The notes under the pieces: generated by a model | The model's database searches: none | Told to the model about the DNA's origin: nothing | Seen by the model: the letters and a program-made list of their open reading frames with translations, nothing else | Translations under genes and position numbers: made by a program | In this document: one piece after another, positions 18,393 through 27,060 of the stretch | Layout: the number at the start of each line of letters is the position of its first letter | Numbering within the stretch: position 1 is the first letter of the stretch | Source: JAVVEG01 sp041751425 | Lineage (GTDB): Bacteria > Pseudomonadota > Gammaproteobacteria > Pseudomonadales > Pseudohongiellaceae | DNA length: 64,000 bases | Reading direction: 5' to 3' | NCBI GenBank assembly: GCA_041751425.1 | Contig: JBGSXL010000033.1 | Coordinates: forward strand, 1-64,000

Positions 18393-19481
18393 ATGACACG
18401 CATTTTCAATTTCGGCGCTGGCCCGGCAATGTTGCCCACCTCGGTCATGGAAAAAGCCCGTGATGAGTTTCTCGATTTTCAGGGGATGGGAGCATCTATA
18501 ATCGAGATCAGCCACCGCTCACCGGAGTTCGATGCCGTATTGAACCGCACCGATGAATTATTTCGCGAGTTGTCCGGACTGCCTGACAATTATGAAATTC
18601 TTTATGTGCACGGTGGTGCGCAGATGCAGTTTTCCGCGATACCTCTGAATCTGCTTGGCCTGAAACCAGCACACAAAGCTGCTTATGTTGAATCCGGCAA
18701 TTTTGCGATGCTCGCGCGCAAGGAGGCTTCACGATTTGGCAATATCACCGTTGCCGCCAGCAGCGAGACGACCAATTTCGATCGCATTCCTGATTTTGAT
18801 CCGAGGAAACTGGACCCGGAAACCTCTTATGTACATATCACCAGCAACAACACCATTTTTGGTACACGCTGGCAGCAGTTTCCGGATACCGGCAGCATTC
18901 CTTTGGTAGCGGATATGACGTCCGAGTTGTTATCGCGTGAATTGAACTACAACCAATTTGGAATCATCTTTGCCGGTCTGCAGAAAAACCTGGGACCATC
19001 CGGTCTGGCGGTTGTACTGGTACGCAAAGACCTGTTGGGCCATACCCTGCCTCATACGCCTTCACTGCTGGATTATTCGGTGTACGCGAAAAACCATTCG
19101 CTCTACAACACCAACAATACGTTCGCCATGTACATGATGGGACTAGTGTTGGAGTGGTTGAAAGAGCAAGGTGGTGTTGCAGCCATTGAAGCGGTGAACG
19201 AGCAGAAAGCCAAAGTACTTTACGATGTTATAGACAGCACTGATTTCTATATTGGTTCTGCGCATCCGGATCACCGTTCACGTATGACAGTGACGTTCAA
19301 TCTGGCTGACAATACGCTGTTGGATAAGTTCGTAAAAGAAGCGTTGGCTCAAGGCCTGTATGCACTGAAAGGACATCGTCTTGTAGGGGGCGTACGTGCA
19401 TCTATCTACAACGCGATGCCTCTGGAGGGCTGTCAAAAGCTGGTTGCGTTCATGAAGGAGTTTGAGCGCAACAACGGCTGA
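18393..19481 (+). CDS. serC: Phosphoserine aminotransferase
   Basis: A 362-residue PLP enzyme that converts 3-phosphohydroxypyruvate to phosphoserine, and also serves pyridoxal synthesis. It opens with FNFGAGPAMLP, has the Schiff-base lysine in GLQKNLGPSGL, and ends near HRLVGGVRASIYNAMP. An AGGAACACGAC leader precedes the ATG. It directly follows serA, giving a two-step serine module. Confidence 0.97.
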   Translation: MTRIFNFGAGPAMLPTSVMEKARDEFLDFQGMGASIIEISHRSPEFDAVLNRTDELFRELSGLPDNYEILYVHGGAQMQFSAIPLNLLGLKPAHKAAYVESGNFAMLARKEASRFGNITVAASSETTNFDRIPDFDPRKLDPETSYVHITSNNTIFGTRWQQFPDTGSIPLVADMTSELLSRELNYNQFGIIFAGLQKNLGPSGLAVVLVRKDLLGHTLPHTPSLLDYSVYAKNHSLYNTNNTFAMYMMGLVLEWLKEQGGVAAIEAVNEQKAKVLYDVIDSTDFYIGSAHPDHRSRMTVTFNLADNTLLDKFVKEALAQGLYALKGHRLVGGVRASIYNAMPLEGCQKLVAFMKEFERNNG

Positions 19482-19515
19482 TGGTGGGGGGAACCTCTGC
19501 ACAGGAGTTTTTTGG

Positions 19516-21528
19516 ATGATGCGCTGTCTGCTCCGGTTTTTCGTGATGGCTTGCGGGCTGACAGCAGCGCTGATCTCCACTTCATTCAACTCAACGATTC
19601 ACGCACAGACGCCGTGGTCCACTGATATCCAACTGGAGTGGCTGCAGCAGGTTCTGCCCGCTGCAGAAACTTTCTCTGAAAAAGCGGGTGATCCGCCAGT
19701 TTTCAGCGGCTTTCGGCGCAACCCGGTAAGCGATGAGCAGGAGCTCGTCGGCTATGTATTTCTCAGCAGCGATGTGCCGCCCGAGCGCAGAGGCTACGCC
19801 GCGCCAATCGCGATGCTGATCGGTCTGAGCACCGAGTATCAGATTACGGCTATCAAAGTTCTCAACTATTACGAATCCTATCTGTACTCCCGCGGCGACT
19901 TCATTGATAACAGCACGTTTCTTGCGCAATTCCGCAATAAGACCCTCACTGATCAATTTCGTCTGCAGCAGGACTTTGATGGCTTGAGCAGCGCCACAAT
20001 TACCAGTGCTGCCATGATTCGGGGTGTCAGTGACGCCGCGCGCAGAGTGGCGCGCACCTATTTGCAATTTGAGGAAGGTGACGAGCAGGAACGCAATACA
20101 GCAGCCAATGCTTTAGCACAATTGCAGCCGTTGTCGTGGCAAAACATGATTGATCAGGGAATCATTACGCAAATGACGGCGCCAACCATGTACGGCGACG
20201 AATTGCAGCTTTCGTTTACCTATATCGGCAAACGCGTATTGGGTGAATTCTTTATTGGCGCCGAAGCTTTCTCTGGCGCTGAAAGCGACGCTGCATTTCG
20301 CGCAGGACGCGGTGAACTCATGTTGTATGCAGCCAGCGGTGATGGAGCAGGAAACTCCTTTCGCCAGTTTCCCATAACCATTCAGCAGGGCGACATCAGC
20401 CGCACATTACCCGGTTACCGAATGGTCAATGCGGGAGATGCCAGCGCTGGCGCGATTGCAGGCAATGCACGTTATGCCGGCGCCATCGCCATGCATCCGG
20501 ATTTCGATATCACGCACCCATTCACTATTATTCTGCAGCCTCCGGGTTTGACAGAAACTTTCAGCGTGGTTTATCAGTTGAGCGGCATCGGCCTGCCACT
20601 GGCCAGAGGAGAAGCGATACTTTCGGAAGAGGAAATTCGCGAGGCATTGCTGGCGGAAGCCGGCTTTTTTCAACGTTTGCAACTTGATCCACCATGGCAG
20701 GGAACCCCTCCATTGGATATAGCTATGCTTATGCTGATCTTCACGTTGGTGATGATTGCGTTTCTACGCAAGAGCAGCCGCGTACGCTGGGTAGCTTTGA
20801 CTTTGACTTTATTCTACCTGGGATTTTTCAAAGCAGGTTTCCTTTCCGTTTCGCACATCACCAGCGCCATCAGACAAGGGCCAGATGTATTTCTCAACAA
20901 TATGCCATTACTGATGCTCATTATCTTCACTTTAGTCACTACCTTATTATGGGGTAGGATTTTCTGCTCATCGCTCTGTCCCTTCGGTGCAGTGCAGGAT
21001 TTTCTGGCACGTTTCTCGCCTAAAAGCTGGCGCATTACCATACCGCAGAATTTTCATGCGCAAGCTATTTACATCAAGTACGCCATCCTGGTTCTGATAC
21101 TCGGGTTGGCGCTGACGCAAAGCAATCTGACTGTGTTCCAGTACTTCGAACCCTTCGGCACATTATTTTTCTTCAGCCCTTCATTGTTATTGTGGGCTAT
21201 CTTGCTTGCTATTCTGCTTGCCTGCGTTCTGGTAGAGCGTTTCTATTGTCGTTACGTGTGTCCTTTAGGGGCGGCGCTGGGCGTTATCGCTCTGGTGAGC
21301 CCACTGCGCATCAATAGAGTGCCACAATGTACTTTATGTACCGTGTGCGAACACGCCTGTCCTACTGGCGCTATTCGCAAGGAAAAGATCGATTTCAAGG
21401 AATGTGTGCGCTGCGATATCTGTGAGAGTAAACTGATCGAAAAGGCGGGCACCTGTCGTCACTCCATGACGGAGATAACACGACGGGTCACTGATAAACA
21501 AAAACTTGAGGTTGTTGATTTGCGATGA
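19516..21528 (+). CDS. NosR/NirI-like membrane protein: FMN-binding domain, membrane segments, two 4Fe-4S clusters
   Basis: A 670-residue membrane flavo-iron-sulfur protein. After a signal-like segment, a periplasmic FMN_bind domain carries GLSSATITSAAM (about residues 160-171), the place where flavin transferases attach FMN to Thr. Several membrane segments follow (about 400-590) with two CxxxCP-type motifs, CSSLCPFG and RYVCPLG. The C-terminus has ferredoxin motifs CTLCTVCEHACP and CVRCDICESK. This is the NosR architecture, which moves electrons across the membrane. No nos, nir or nqr/rnf genes are nearby, so the partner is unknown. Start 19516 has AGGAG upstream. The stop overlaps dinB by four bases. 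Confidence 0.82.
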   Translation: MMRCLLRFFVMACGLTAALISTSFNSTIHAQTPWSTDIQLEWLQQVLPAAETFSEKAGDPPVFSGFRRNPVSDEQELVGYVFLSSDVPPERRGYAAPIAMLIGLSTEYQITAIKVLNYYESYLYSRGDFIDNSTFLAQFRNKTLTDQFRLQQDFDGLSSATITSAAMIRGVSDAARRVARTYLQFEEGDEQERNTAANALAQLQPLSWQNMIDQGIITQMTAPTMYGDELQLSFTYIGKRVLGEFFIGAEAFSGAESDAAFRAGRGELMLYAASGDGAGNSFRQFPITIQQGDISRTLPGYRMVNAGDASAGAIAGNARYAGAIAMHPDFDITHPFTIILQPPGLTETFSVVYQLSGIGLPLARGEAILSEEEIREALLAEAGFFQRLQLDPPWQGTPPLDIAMLMLIFTLVMIAFLRKSSRVRWVALTLTLFYLGFFKAGFLSVSHITSAIRQGPDVFLNNMPLLMLIIFTLVTTLLWGRIFCSSLCPFGAVQDFLARFSPKSWRITIPQNFHAQAIYIKYAILVLILGLALTQSNLTVFQYFEPFGTLFFFSPSLLLWAILLAILLACVLVERFYCRYVCPLGAALGVIALVSPLRINRVPQCTLCTVCEHACPTGAIRKEKIDFKECVRCDICESKLIEKAGTCRHSMTEITRRVTDKQKLEVVDLR

Positions 21529-22625
21529 ACGCAAACCGCAAGATCATTCATTGTGATTGCGACTGTTTCTACGCATCCATTGAAACACGTGACAACCCTG
21601 AACTGGCTGGTAAACCGGTAGCTGTTGGCGGCGCCAGTGATCGCCGGGGCGTAGTGGCCACCTGCAATTATGAAGCGCGCAAATTCGGTATACATTCCGC
21701 CATGCCTACTGCAACAGCTCTGAGACTTTGTCCACAGTTGGTTCTGGTAAGGCCGAACATGGAAAAATATCGGTTGGCATCTCAAGCCATGCATGAGATC
21801 TTCCGGCGTTATACCACTTTAATCGAACCTCTTTCATTGGACGAAGCATTCCTTGACGTCAGTGAAGTGCAAGCCTGTCGTGGCAGCGCTACTTTGATAG
21901 CACAGGAAATCCGGCAGACTGTCAGAGAGGAGTTGCGCATCACGCTGTCCGCCGGTATAGCTCCCAATAAATTCATTGCCAAGATCGCCAGTGACTGGAA
22001 CAAACCTGATGGCCAGTATGTGGTAACGCCTGACAAAGTGGATGAATTTGTCAAAGCCCTGCCAGTGAAGAAAATTTTCGGTGTGGGCAAAGTCACAGCC
22101 GCAAGGATGAATGCGATGGGCCTGCATACCTGCGCGGACTTGCGTGAGTGGAGCGAGGATTCACTGCTGGAGAATTTCGGCAAATTTGGTAGCAGCCTGC
22201 ATCGTTTGTGCCGCGGCATCGATGACCGGGAGGTGAGAACGGACAGTCAGCGTAAATCGCTGAGCGTGGAAAATACCTATGCGCAGGATCTGCCCACGCT
22301 GGAAAGCTGCCTGGAGCAACTCCCGGTACTGCATCAACAAATGCAGGAGCGTTTGCAGCGGGTGTTAAAAAAATATCGGGTGAGCAAGAAGTATGTAAAG
22401 ATCAAGTTTTTGGATTTTGTCAGCACCACAGCCGAGCACAGCGCAGACAATAGTGATCTGACTGGCTATGAGAAACTACTGACGGAAGCATGGCGACGCG
22501 GCGAGCGACCGGTGCGTCTATTGGGTATAGGTGTAGGACTTAGTCCACTGCAAACTGATACAGTAAAGCCAGAATACAAAATTGCAGAACAACTCGTGTT
22601 GCCAGGCGTTGTCGATGATTATTGA
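21525..22625 (+). CDS. dinB: DNA polymerase IV (Y family)
   Basis: A 366-residue translesion polymerase. It shows the metal-binding DCDCFYASIE at the N-terminus, LDEAFLDVSE in the palm, a helix-hairpin-helix segment (FGVGKVTAARMNAMG) and the little-finger domain. Length is normal. The ATG overlaps the preceding stop. I see no obvious LexA box at the gene start, but as it is coupled to the gene before, a box could lie further upstream. Confidence 0.95.
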   Translation: MNANRKIIHCDCDCFYASIETRDNPELAGKPVAVGGASDRRGVVATCNYEARKFGIHSAMPTATALRLCPQLVLVRPNMEKYRLASQAMHEIFRRYTTLIEPLSLDEAFLDVSEVQACRGSATLIAQEIRQTVREELRITLSAGIAPNKFIAKIASDWNKPDGQYVVTPDKVDEFVKALPVKKIFGVGKVTAARMNAMGLHTCADLREWSEDSLLENFGKFGSSLHRLCRGIDDREVRTDSQRKSLSVENTYAQDLPTLESCLEQLPVLHQQMQERLQRVLKKYRVSKKYVKIKFLDFVSTTAEHSADNSDLTGYEKLLTEAWRRGERPVRLLGIGVGLSPLQTDTVKPEYKIAEQLVLPGVVDDY

Positions 22626-22669
22626 AGCCACGAGCGGCTATAGAATTGTTCAGAGGTTCCTTAAAGATT

Positions 22670-23176
22670 ATGTCCCGCTACCGCCCACCAGCCGCACCCA
22701 TGTCCAATTACCTGACCCCGGAGGGTGAGGCGCGTCTGAAAGCAGAACTTACTTATCTGTGGAAGGAGGAGCGTCCGCGCATCACGCAATCTGTGACAGA
22801 AGCTGCCGCGCAGGGCGATCGATCCGAAAACGCAGAATACACCTACGGCAAAAAACGCCTGCGTGAAATTGATCGGCGCGTGCGCTATCTAAGCAAACGT
22901 CTGGAAACCGCAACCGTGGTGAACAACGCGCCAAGCGACACCAGCAAAGTTTATTTTGGTGCATGGGTTACCGTCTCGGATGACGACGACAACAGTCAGG
23001 AGTATCGCATCGTGGGCCCGGACGAGATAGGCGACGCGCCAGGTTATATCAGCATGGATGCCCCGTTAGGCAAAGCTCTGCTGGGCAAGAAGATTGACAA
23101 TGAGGTCACCATCAACACGCCTGATGGCGAGCGCAACTATTACATCAGCGCTATTCGCTATAACATCAGCTCATGA
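22670..23176 (+). CDS. greB: Transcription elongation factor GreB
   Basis: A 168-residue factor that rescues backtracked RNA polymerase by stimulating transcript cleavage. The coiled-coil tip with its acidic residues is in GDRSENAEYTYGKKRLREID, which distinguishes GreB from GreA, and the C-terminal domain has YRIVGPDEIG and SPLGKALLGK-like segments. The ATG at 22670 is chosen; a TTG at 22622 that overlaps the dinB stop would give a non-conserved extension. It overlaps the next gene by four bases. Confidence 0.93.
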   Translation: MSRYRPPAAPMSNYLTPEGEARLKAELTYLWKEERPRITQSVTEAAAQGDRSENAEYTYGKKRLREIDRRVRYLSKRLETATVVNNAPSDTSKVYFGAWVTVSDDDDNSQEYRIVGPDEIGDAPGYISMDAPLGKALLGKKIDNEVTINTPDGERNYYISAIRYNISS

Positions 23177-24174
23177 AACACGTCACCATACTCGCGTTTC
23201 CGCAGGCTTTGGCATCCAGCATGACAATCCCGCTGGAGATGATCAACGCGGCGGCCGTGATACATGAAATACGCAGTAAGCAGCGCAGTCGCCTGCGACT
23301 GCTCACTGCCAGCGAAGATGGTCAAGCGCTGACTCTTACAGGTGGCATCACCATTTTGCCCAATGCCAGTATCGACAACATCGAGTTCAGTGATTTGATT
23401 TTCATACCGGCACAGTGGGGAAATCCGCGCGCAGGTGTGAAGCGTTGTCAGAAGACTGTGATGTGGTTGACTCGGCAATATGAGAAAGGCGCAACCATTT
23501 GCAGCGTAGGTACCGGCAGTTATTTTCTGGCGGAGGCCGGACTATTGCATGCTCGCTCCGCTACTACACACTGGCGCTATTTCGATGCTTTCCAAAATTC
23601 TTACCCTACCGTTAAGTTACAACGCAAACGTTTTATCACGCATGAGGATCGACTGTACTGCACGGGAAGTATCAACGCAGTACGCGATGTAATGCTGCAT
23701 TTTGTAGAGCAGTTATTCAGCGAACATACTGCCGATGAAGTTGCGCATCATTTCACACATGAGCTAAAGAGATCGTATGAATCCATGATTCTTGCAGGCG
23801 ATCAGAAAAATACACATCATGATGAGGAGATCATCAAGATACAGGAGTGGCTACAAAAAAATTATCATCGTACGCTTAATCTGGGCGAACTTGCCCAGAG
23901 TTTTAATATCAATGTACGCTCTTTCAACAGGCGGTTTCGTGCCGCTGCCGGCAAAACACCGATGCAGTACCTGCAGGAAACCAGAATTGCACAAGCCAGA
24001 GATCTGCTGAAGAAAAGCAATCTCAGTGTGGCGGAGATTGCCTACTCCGTGGGCTATCAGGATGTCAGTTATTTCACGGGATTGTTCAGAAAGATGAATT
24101 CAGTGACGCCGGTTGAGTACAGGCATCTGGTGCGCAACAAACTGTTCAAGGTAGATGCTGGTGGGCAGGATTAG
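23173..24174 (+). CDS. GlxA family transcriptional regulator (DJ-1/PfpI domain plus AraC HTH)
   Basis: A 333-residue AraC-type regulator. Residues 1-190 form a DJ-1/PfpI-like sensor domain, in which the usual nucleophile-elbow Cys is replaced in SVGTGSYFLAEAGLL. Residues about 225-325 form a double helix-turn-helix (LAQSFNINVRSFNRRFRAA; EIAYSVGYQDVSYFTGLF). Relatives regulate amine, choline or unknown catabolic genes; no target is visible beside it. Its ATG overlaps the greB stop. Confidence 0.9.
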   Translation: MKHVTILAFPQALASSMTIPLEMINAAAVIHEIRSKQRSRLRLLTASEDGQALTLTGGITILPNASIDNIEFSDLIFIPAQWGNPRAGVKRCQKTVMWLTRQYEKGATICSVGTGSYFLAEAGLLHARSATTHWRYFDAFQNSYPTVKLQRKRFITHEDRLYCTGSINAVRDVMLHFVEQLFSEHTADEVAHHFTHELKRSYESMILAGDQKNTHHDEEIIKIQEWLQKNYHRTLNLGELAQSFNINVRSFNRRFRAAAGKTPMQYLQETRIAQARDLLKKSNLSVAEIAYSVGYQDVSYFTGLFRKMNSVTPVEYRHLVRNKLFKVDAGGQD

Positions 24175-24180
24175 ATTTTT

Positions 24181-24438
24181 CTACAAAGGCTTTTGATACT
24201 TCTCTTTCCAGTCTGCATACGGCATGCCATAAACCATTTCCCGCGCCTTTTCATAATCGACGTCCAGACCTTTGTCGCTGGCCGCAGCGGCATACCATTT
24301 GGCCAGACAGTTACGGCAGAAACCGGCCAGATTCATCAATTCAATATTCTGCACCTGCTTGTTGTCGTCCAGATGCTTCAGCAAGCGCCGAAATGCGGCT
24401 GCTTCCAATTCCAGTTGCTGTTGTTCGTTCATGGACAT
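24181..24438 (-). CDS. DUF1244 domain-containing protein
   Basis: An 85-residue protein of the DUF1244 family, recognised from LMNLAGFCRNCLAKWY followed by REMVYGMPYADWKEKYQ. A CxxC pair sits in the middle. Function is unknown. A GAGAGACC ribosome-binding sequence lies ahead of the ATG. It converges with the GlxA gene, leaving only six bases between stops. Confidence 0.9.
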   Translation of the reverse strand: MSMNEQQQLELEAAAFRRLLKHLDDNKQVQNIELMNLAGFCRNCLAKWYAAAASDKGLDVDYEKAREMVYGMPYADWKEKYQKPL

Positions 24439-24452
24439 AATGGTCTCTCTTC

Positions 24453-24489
24453 AAAAAAAAACAGGGTCGCACTCAACGTACGACCCTGT
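24453..24489 (-). terminator. Rho-independent terminator of the ribosome hibernation gene
   Basis: An 8-bp perfect stem (CAGGGTCG at 24462-24469, CGACCCTG at 24481-24488) is followed on the minus strand by nine T residues. It lies just after the HPF-like gene and just before DUF1244, separating the two. Confidence 0.9.
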
Positions 24490-24507
24490 GGGATTTATTG
24501 TCGATGA

Positions 24508-24945
24508 TCAGACTGCCTCTGCATACCGTTGGTATTCAGGTTCGTCATCATCGTCTATATCCAGATTATGATCTGCATTACTTAACCCATTGTCAAAATC
24601 ATTGGCATGGCTGATGGGTGTTTTCCGATGTTTTTTATCCACAGATTTGAGTTGTCGCTCTGCTGCATTGAACGCGTCGCGTATCGCAACATAGAGATCT
24701 TCATGGGAGTGTTTGTCGTGTTGGTCCTGCTTGACCACCACTTCTTTGTTCGGCGTGTGTATCTCTACTGCTACTGAGTAGACTTTGCCTTTGGTCTGGT
24801 TATTGTGAGGAGAATCCAGTACGACCCGGCCGCCTATGATGTCGCTGGTATAGCGTTTCAGTTTGCTTATACGCTTGTTGACATTGTCGATGATCGCATC
24901 TGATTGATCGATATTGTGAAAAAGAATCTGGAATTCATTAGACAT
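24508..24945 (-). CDS. HPF/RaiA family ribosome-associated protein
   Basis: A 145-residue protein with the hibernation-factor fold (FHNIDQSDAIIDNVNKRISKL, then HEDLYVAIRDAFNAAERQLK). Such proteins bind the 30S decoding region and inactivate or pair ribosomes under stress. The tail (about 110-145) is acidic and Asp-rich and unlike the long HPF C-terminal domain, so this is a short-type factor with a distinct tail. The ATG at 24945 has AAGGAG ten bases upstream. A strong terminator follows. Confidence 0.88.
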   Translation of the reverse strand: MSNEFQILFHNIDQSDAIIDNVNKRISKLKRYTSDIIGGRVVLDSPHNNQTKGKVYSVAVEIHTPNKEVVVKQDQHDKHSHEDLYVAIRDAFNAAERQLKSVDKKHRKTPISHANDFDNGLSNADHNLDIDDDDEPEYQRYAEAV

Positions 24946-25092
24946 AAACTTCAATCTCCTTGTTTTACTTTTACATGGTGAATGGATTTTTTCTCGTCGT
25001 GTGCGCGTCCTCCAGTTGGTGTTTAAAAATAGTTCGTTGATGAAAACTACTAAAATTAATTTCTAGTACCCTGATCTTAAATGCCCTGTTTT

Positions 25093-26172
25093 CTAATACC
25101 CTCTAAAACTGTCAGCCAGATAACCTACCGACAGCGCGTAATTGTTGGCGCAATTGTAACGAAGAATGGCGCGGAAATTATCGTAAGTGACAAAGGCGCG
25201 ACCACCCTCTCCATCCGGCAATATAATGGATGCCTGAAAATCTACATTGGGTAGCGCCGCTCCATTCAGCGATCGAACACCCGCTGCCTGCCATTGTGGC
25301 AAAGACTGCTGGATGGTGTGTCGGCGCAGGACGCTGCAGGAAAAACTGGTTTCTGCTTGCTGCCATTGTTCTGCGTTCTGATGGTAATCCGCTGGCAGCA
25401 CGACTTCCCTGCCCCAGGTTTGATCATCTCTCCAGCCGGCTGCACGCAAGTAGTTGGCGATAGATGCAAATACGTCTGCTTTGCTGGTCCAGATATCACG
25501 TTTACCATCGCCATCGAAATCCACCGCGAATTGCATGAAACTGGAAGGCATAAACTGACTCTGGCCCATGGCGCCTGCCCAGGAACCCTTCATATCTGCG
25601 TGGCTGATATGGCCCTCGTTTAATATATCCAGCGCGCTCATCAACTCTCTGCGAAAATAAGCGGCGCGACGGGGATCATAAGCCAGTGTCACCAGCGCCT
25701 GAATCACATCGGTGCCACCGGTAAAATTGCCAAAATTTGTCTCTACACCCCAGAATGCGACAATGAAACGGGGCTGCACACCATATTCAGCAGCAACGCG
25801 ATTCAGCAGCTCGCGATTCTCACGCAGCCGTTCGCGTCCGGTATTGATGCGCCATGCAGTGACCCGCTTTTCCAGATACTGATCCAGCGTTTCCACAAAC
25901 TCTGCCTGACTGCGGTCGGCTGCGACAACTTGTGGGATGGGAGTGACCGGTATCAGGGCTTGTTCGATGATATCTTCGCGGATTCCGGCTTCACGTGCTT
26001 CCGCAATGAGCACCTGTAACCATTCCTGAAATGCCTGCTGATCAGCGGCATCTTTGCTTTCTTGTGCAATTATGAACGTATTGAGTACAACGGTACCGAG
26101 CATCAAAGTTACTGCCTTTACCGCGTGCTTGATCATCAAATTGCGACCTCTGTGAAACATACTCAAATTCAA
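25093..26172 (-). CDS. Lytic murein transglycosylase (MltB/SLT_2 family)
   Basis: A 359-residue exported enzyme that cleaves glycan strands to form 1,6-anhydro ends. A signal segment (about 10-37) is followed by the catalytic domain with the Glu in FWGVETNFGNFTG and the SWAGAMGQSQFMPSSF stretch, then DGDGKRDIW. A TTG start at 26172 has AAGGAG five bases ahead; an ATG four codons later lacks a good site. There is no lipobox, so it is probably soluble in the periplasm. Confidence 0.92.
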   Translation of the reverse strand: MNLSMFHRGRNLMIKHAVKAVTLMLGTVVLNTFIIAQESKDAADQQAFQEWLQVLIAEAREAGIREDIIEQALIPVTPIPQVVAADRSQAEFVETLDQYLEKRVTAWRINTGRERLRENRELLNRVAAEYGVQPRFIVAFWGVETNFGNFTGGTDVIQALVTLAYDPRRAAYFRRELMSALDILNEGHISHADMKGSWAGAMGQSQFMPSSFMQFAVDFDGDGKRDIWTSKADVFASIANYLRAAGWRDDQTWGREVVLPADYHQNAEQWQQAETSFSCSVLRRHTIQQSLPQWQAAGVRSLNGAALPNVDFQASIILPDGEGGRAFVTYDNFRAILRYNCANNYALSVGYLADSFRGY

Positions 26173-26241
26173 GACTACTCCTTTAAAATTATTTTGTCTA
26201 AGCCCTCGGGTGGAAATTTCAGCGTTCCTTTTGCGGTAAAG

Positions 26242-26832
26242 TTACAGTGTTTGATACAGGTCATTTTTGCCCCTGAAACACCAATGCCAAGGCTCATAAG
26301 TGATGCCGGCAGGGTTATTGCGCGGATAACTCAGAACGAACCCAAACTGCGCAGCATTAGCCTGCAACCAGCCAAAGGCCTGCGTTTGCTCGAACTCCTC
26401 CTCAAGGCCCGGGCACTCCTCTGTTCCTATATCCACGGCCCGACCTGTATGGTGCTCGCTGTACCCCGGTGCTGCATTTACGCACAGAATCTGTTCGATA
26501 GTCAGGCCCTTGGCCAGCTTTCTCTGGATCAGTTCGCACTGATAATCTACGCCACGAAATGCTGAAATCAGCAATAGGGTAATCCCCTGAATTGCAGCCG
26601 CCTGAACCATGTCCTGCCAGGCTTGCAACGCGGCGGGAGTGAGCCGCTGCGGTCGCCCATAAAAATCCAGCCCTGCGTCAACCAACACCTCAGGTTCTGG
26701 CTGCAGCATCCAACAGGAATTACTCGCGTAACTGTCCGGTATACCCAATTGTCGGTGCAACCCACGGACCCGCTGTGGATAGGCAACGCTGTCATCGGTG
26801 CTGACAGCCAGATTTTCAGAAACAAACGGCAT
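26242..26832 (-). CDS. M15 family metallopeptidase (VanY-like D-alanyl-D-alanine carboxypeptidase)
   Basis: A 196-residue zinc peptidase domain. The Zn ligands appear in SEHHTGRAVDIG (HxxxxxxD) and EPWHWCF (the late ExxH pair). Family members trim D-Ala from peptidoglycan stems. No signal peptide is obvious at the N-terminus (MPFVSENLAVST), so its location is unclear. It lies next to, and on the same strand as, the lytic transglycosylase (69 bases apart), which suggests joint work on the wall. Confidence 0.88.
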   Translation of the reverse strand: MPFVSENLAVSTDDSVAYPQRVRGLHRQLGIPDSYASNSCWMLQPEPEVLVDAGLDFYGRPQRLTPAALQAWQDMVQAAAIQGITLLLISAFRGVDYQCELIQRKLAKGLTIEQILCVNAAPGYSEHHTGRAVDIGTEECPGLEEEFEQTQAFGWLQANAAQFGFVLSYPRNNPAGITYEPWHWCFRGKNDLYQTL

Positions 26833-27060
26833 AACTCTAATCGTCCTGAGGAACTGCGCGTGAGGAAACTAGCAGGTGCCCCTATCCTATGTGCTGGGTG
26901 TTATTGATGCAAGAGTTGGCCAAGAGCGCAACAAGAGTCCAAAATGTCATACATATTGTCCATATAGACATATCAATAACTCACGCTATTTACTATATTT
27001 GCCTTAGTTATATTGCATTAAAAGTTAAGACACCAGAACGGTAAAGAGGTTGCACACGGT
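26833..27060. other. Divergent A/T-rich region between the M15 peptidase and fabY
   Basis: This 228-bp gap should hold the promoters of both genes. It has an A/T-rich stretch (about 26940-27030). I see no gene or named motif in it. Confidence 0.4.

Noticed and set aside
19516..21528. Denitrification (nos) locus
   Set aside because: Only a NosR-like protein is present; no nosZ, nosD, nosF or copper-handling genes are in the window.
22622..22669. Longer GreB starting at TTG 22622
   Set aside because: The extra residues have no counterpart in GreB, and the ATG at 22670 gives the usual length.
23173..24174. Active DJ-1/PfpI protease domain
   Set aside because: The domain is the sensor part of a GlxA-type AraC regulator and the usual nucleophile Cys is replaced.
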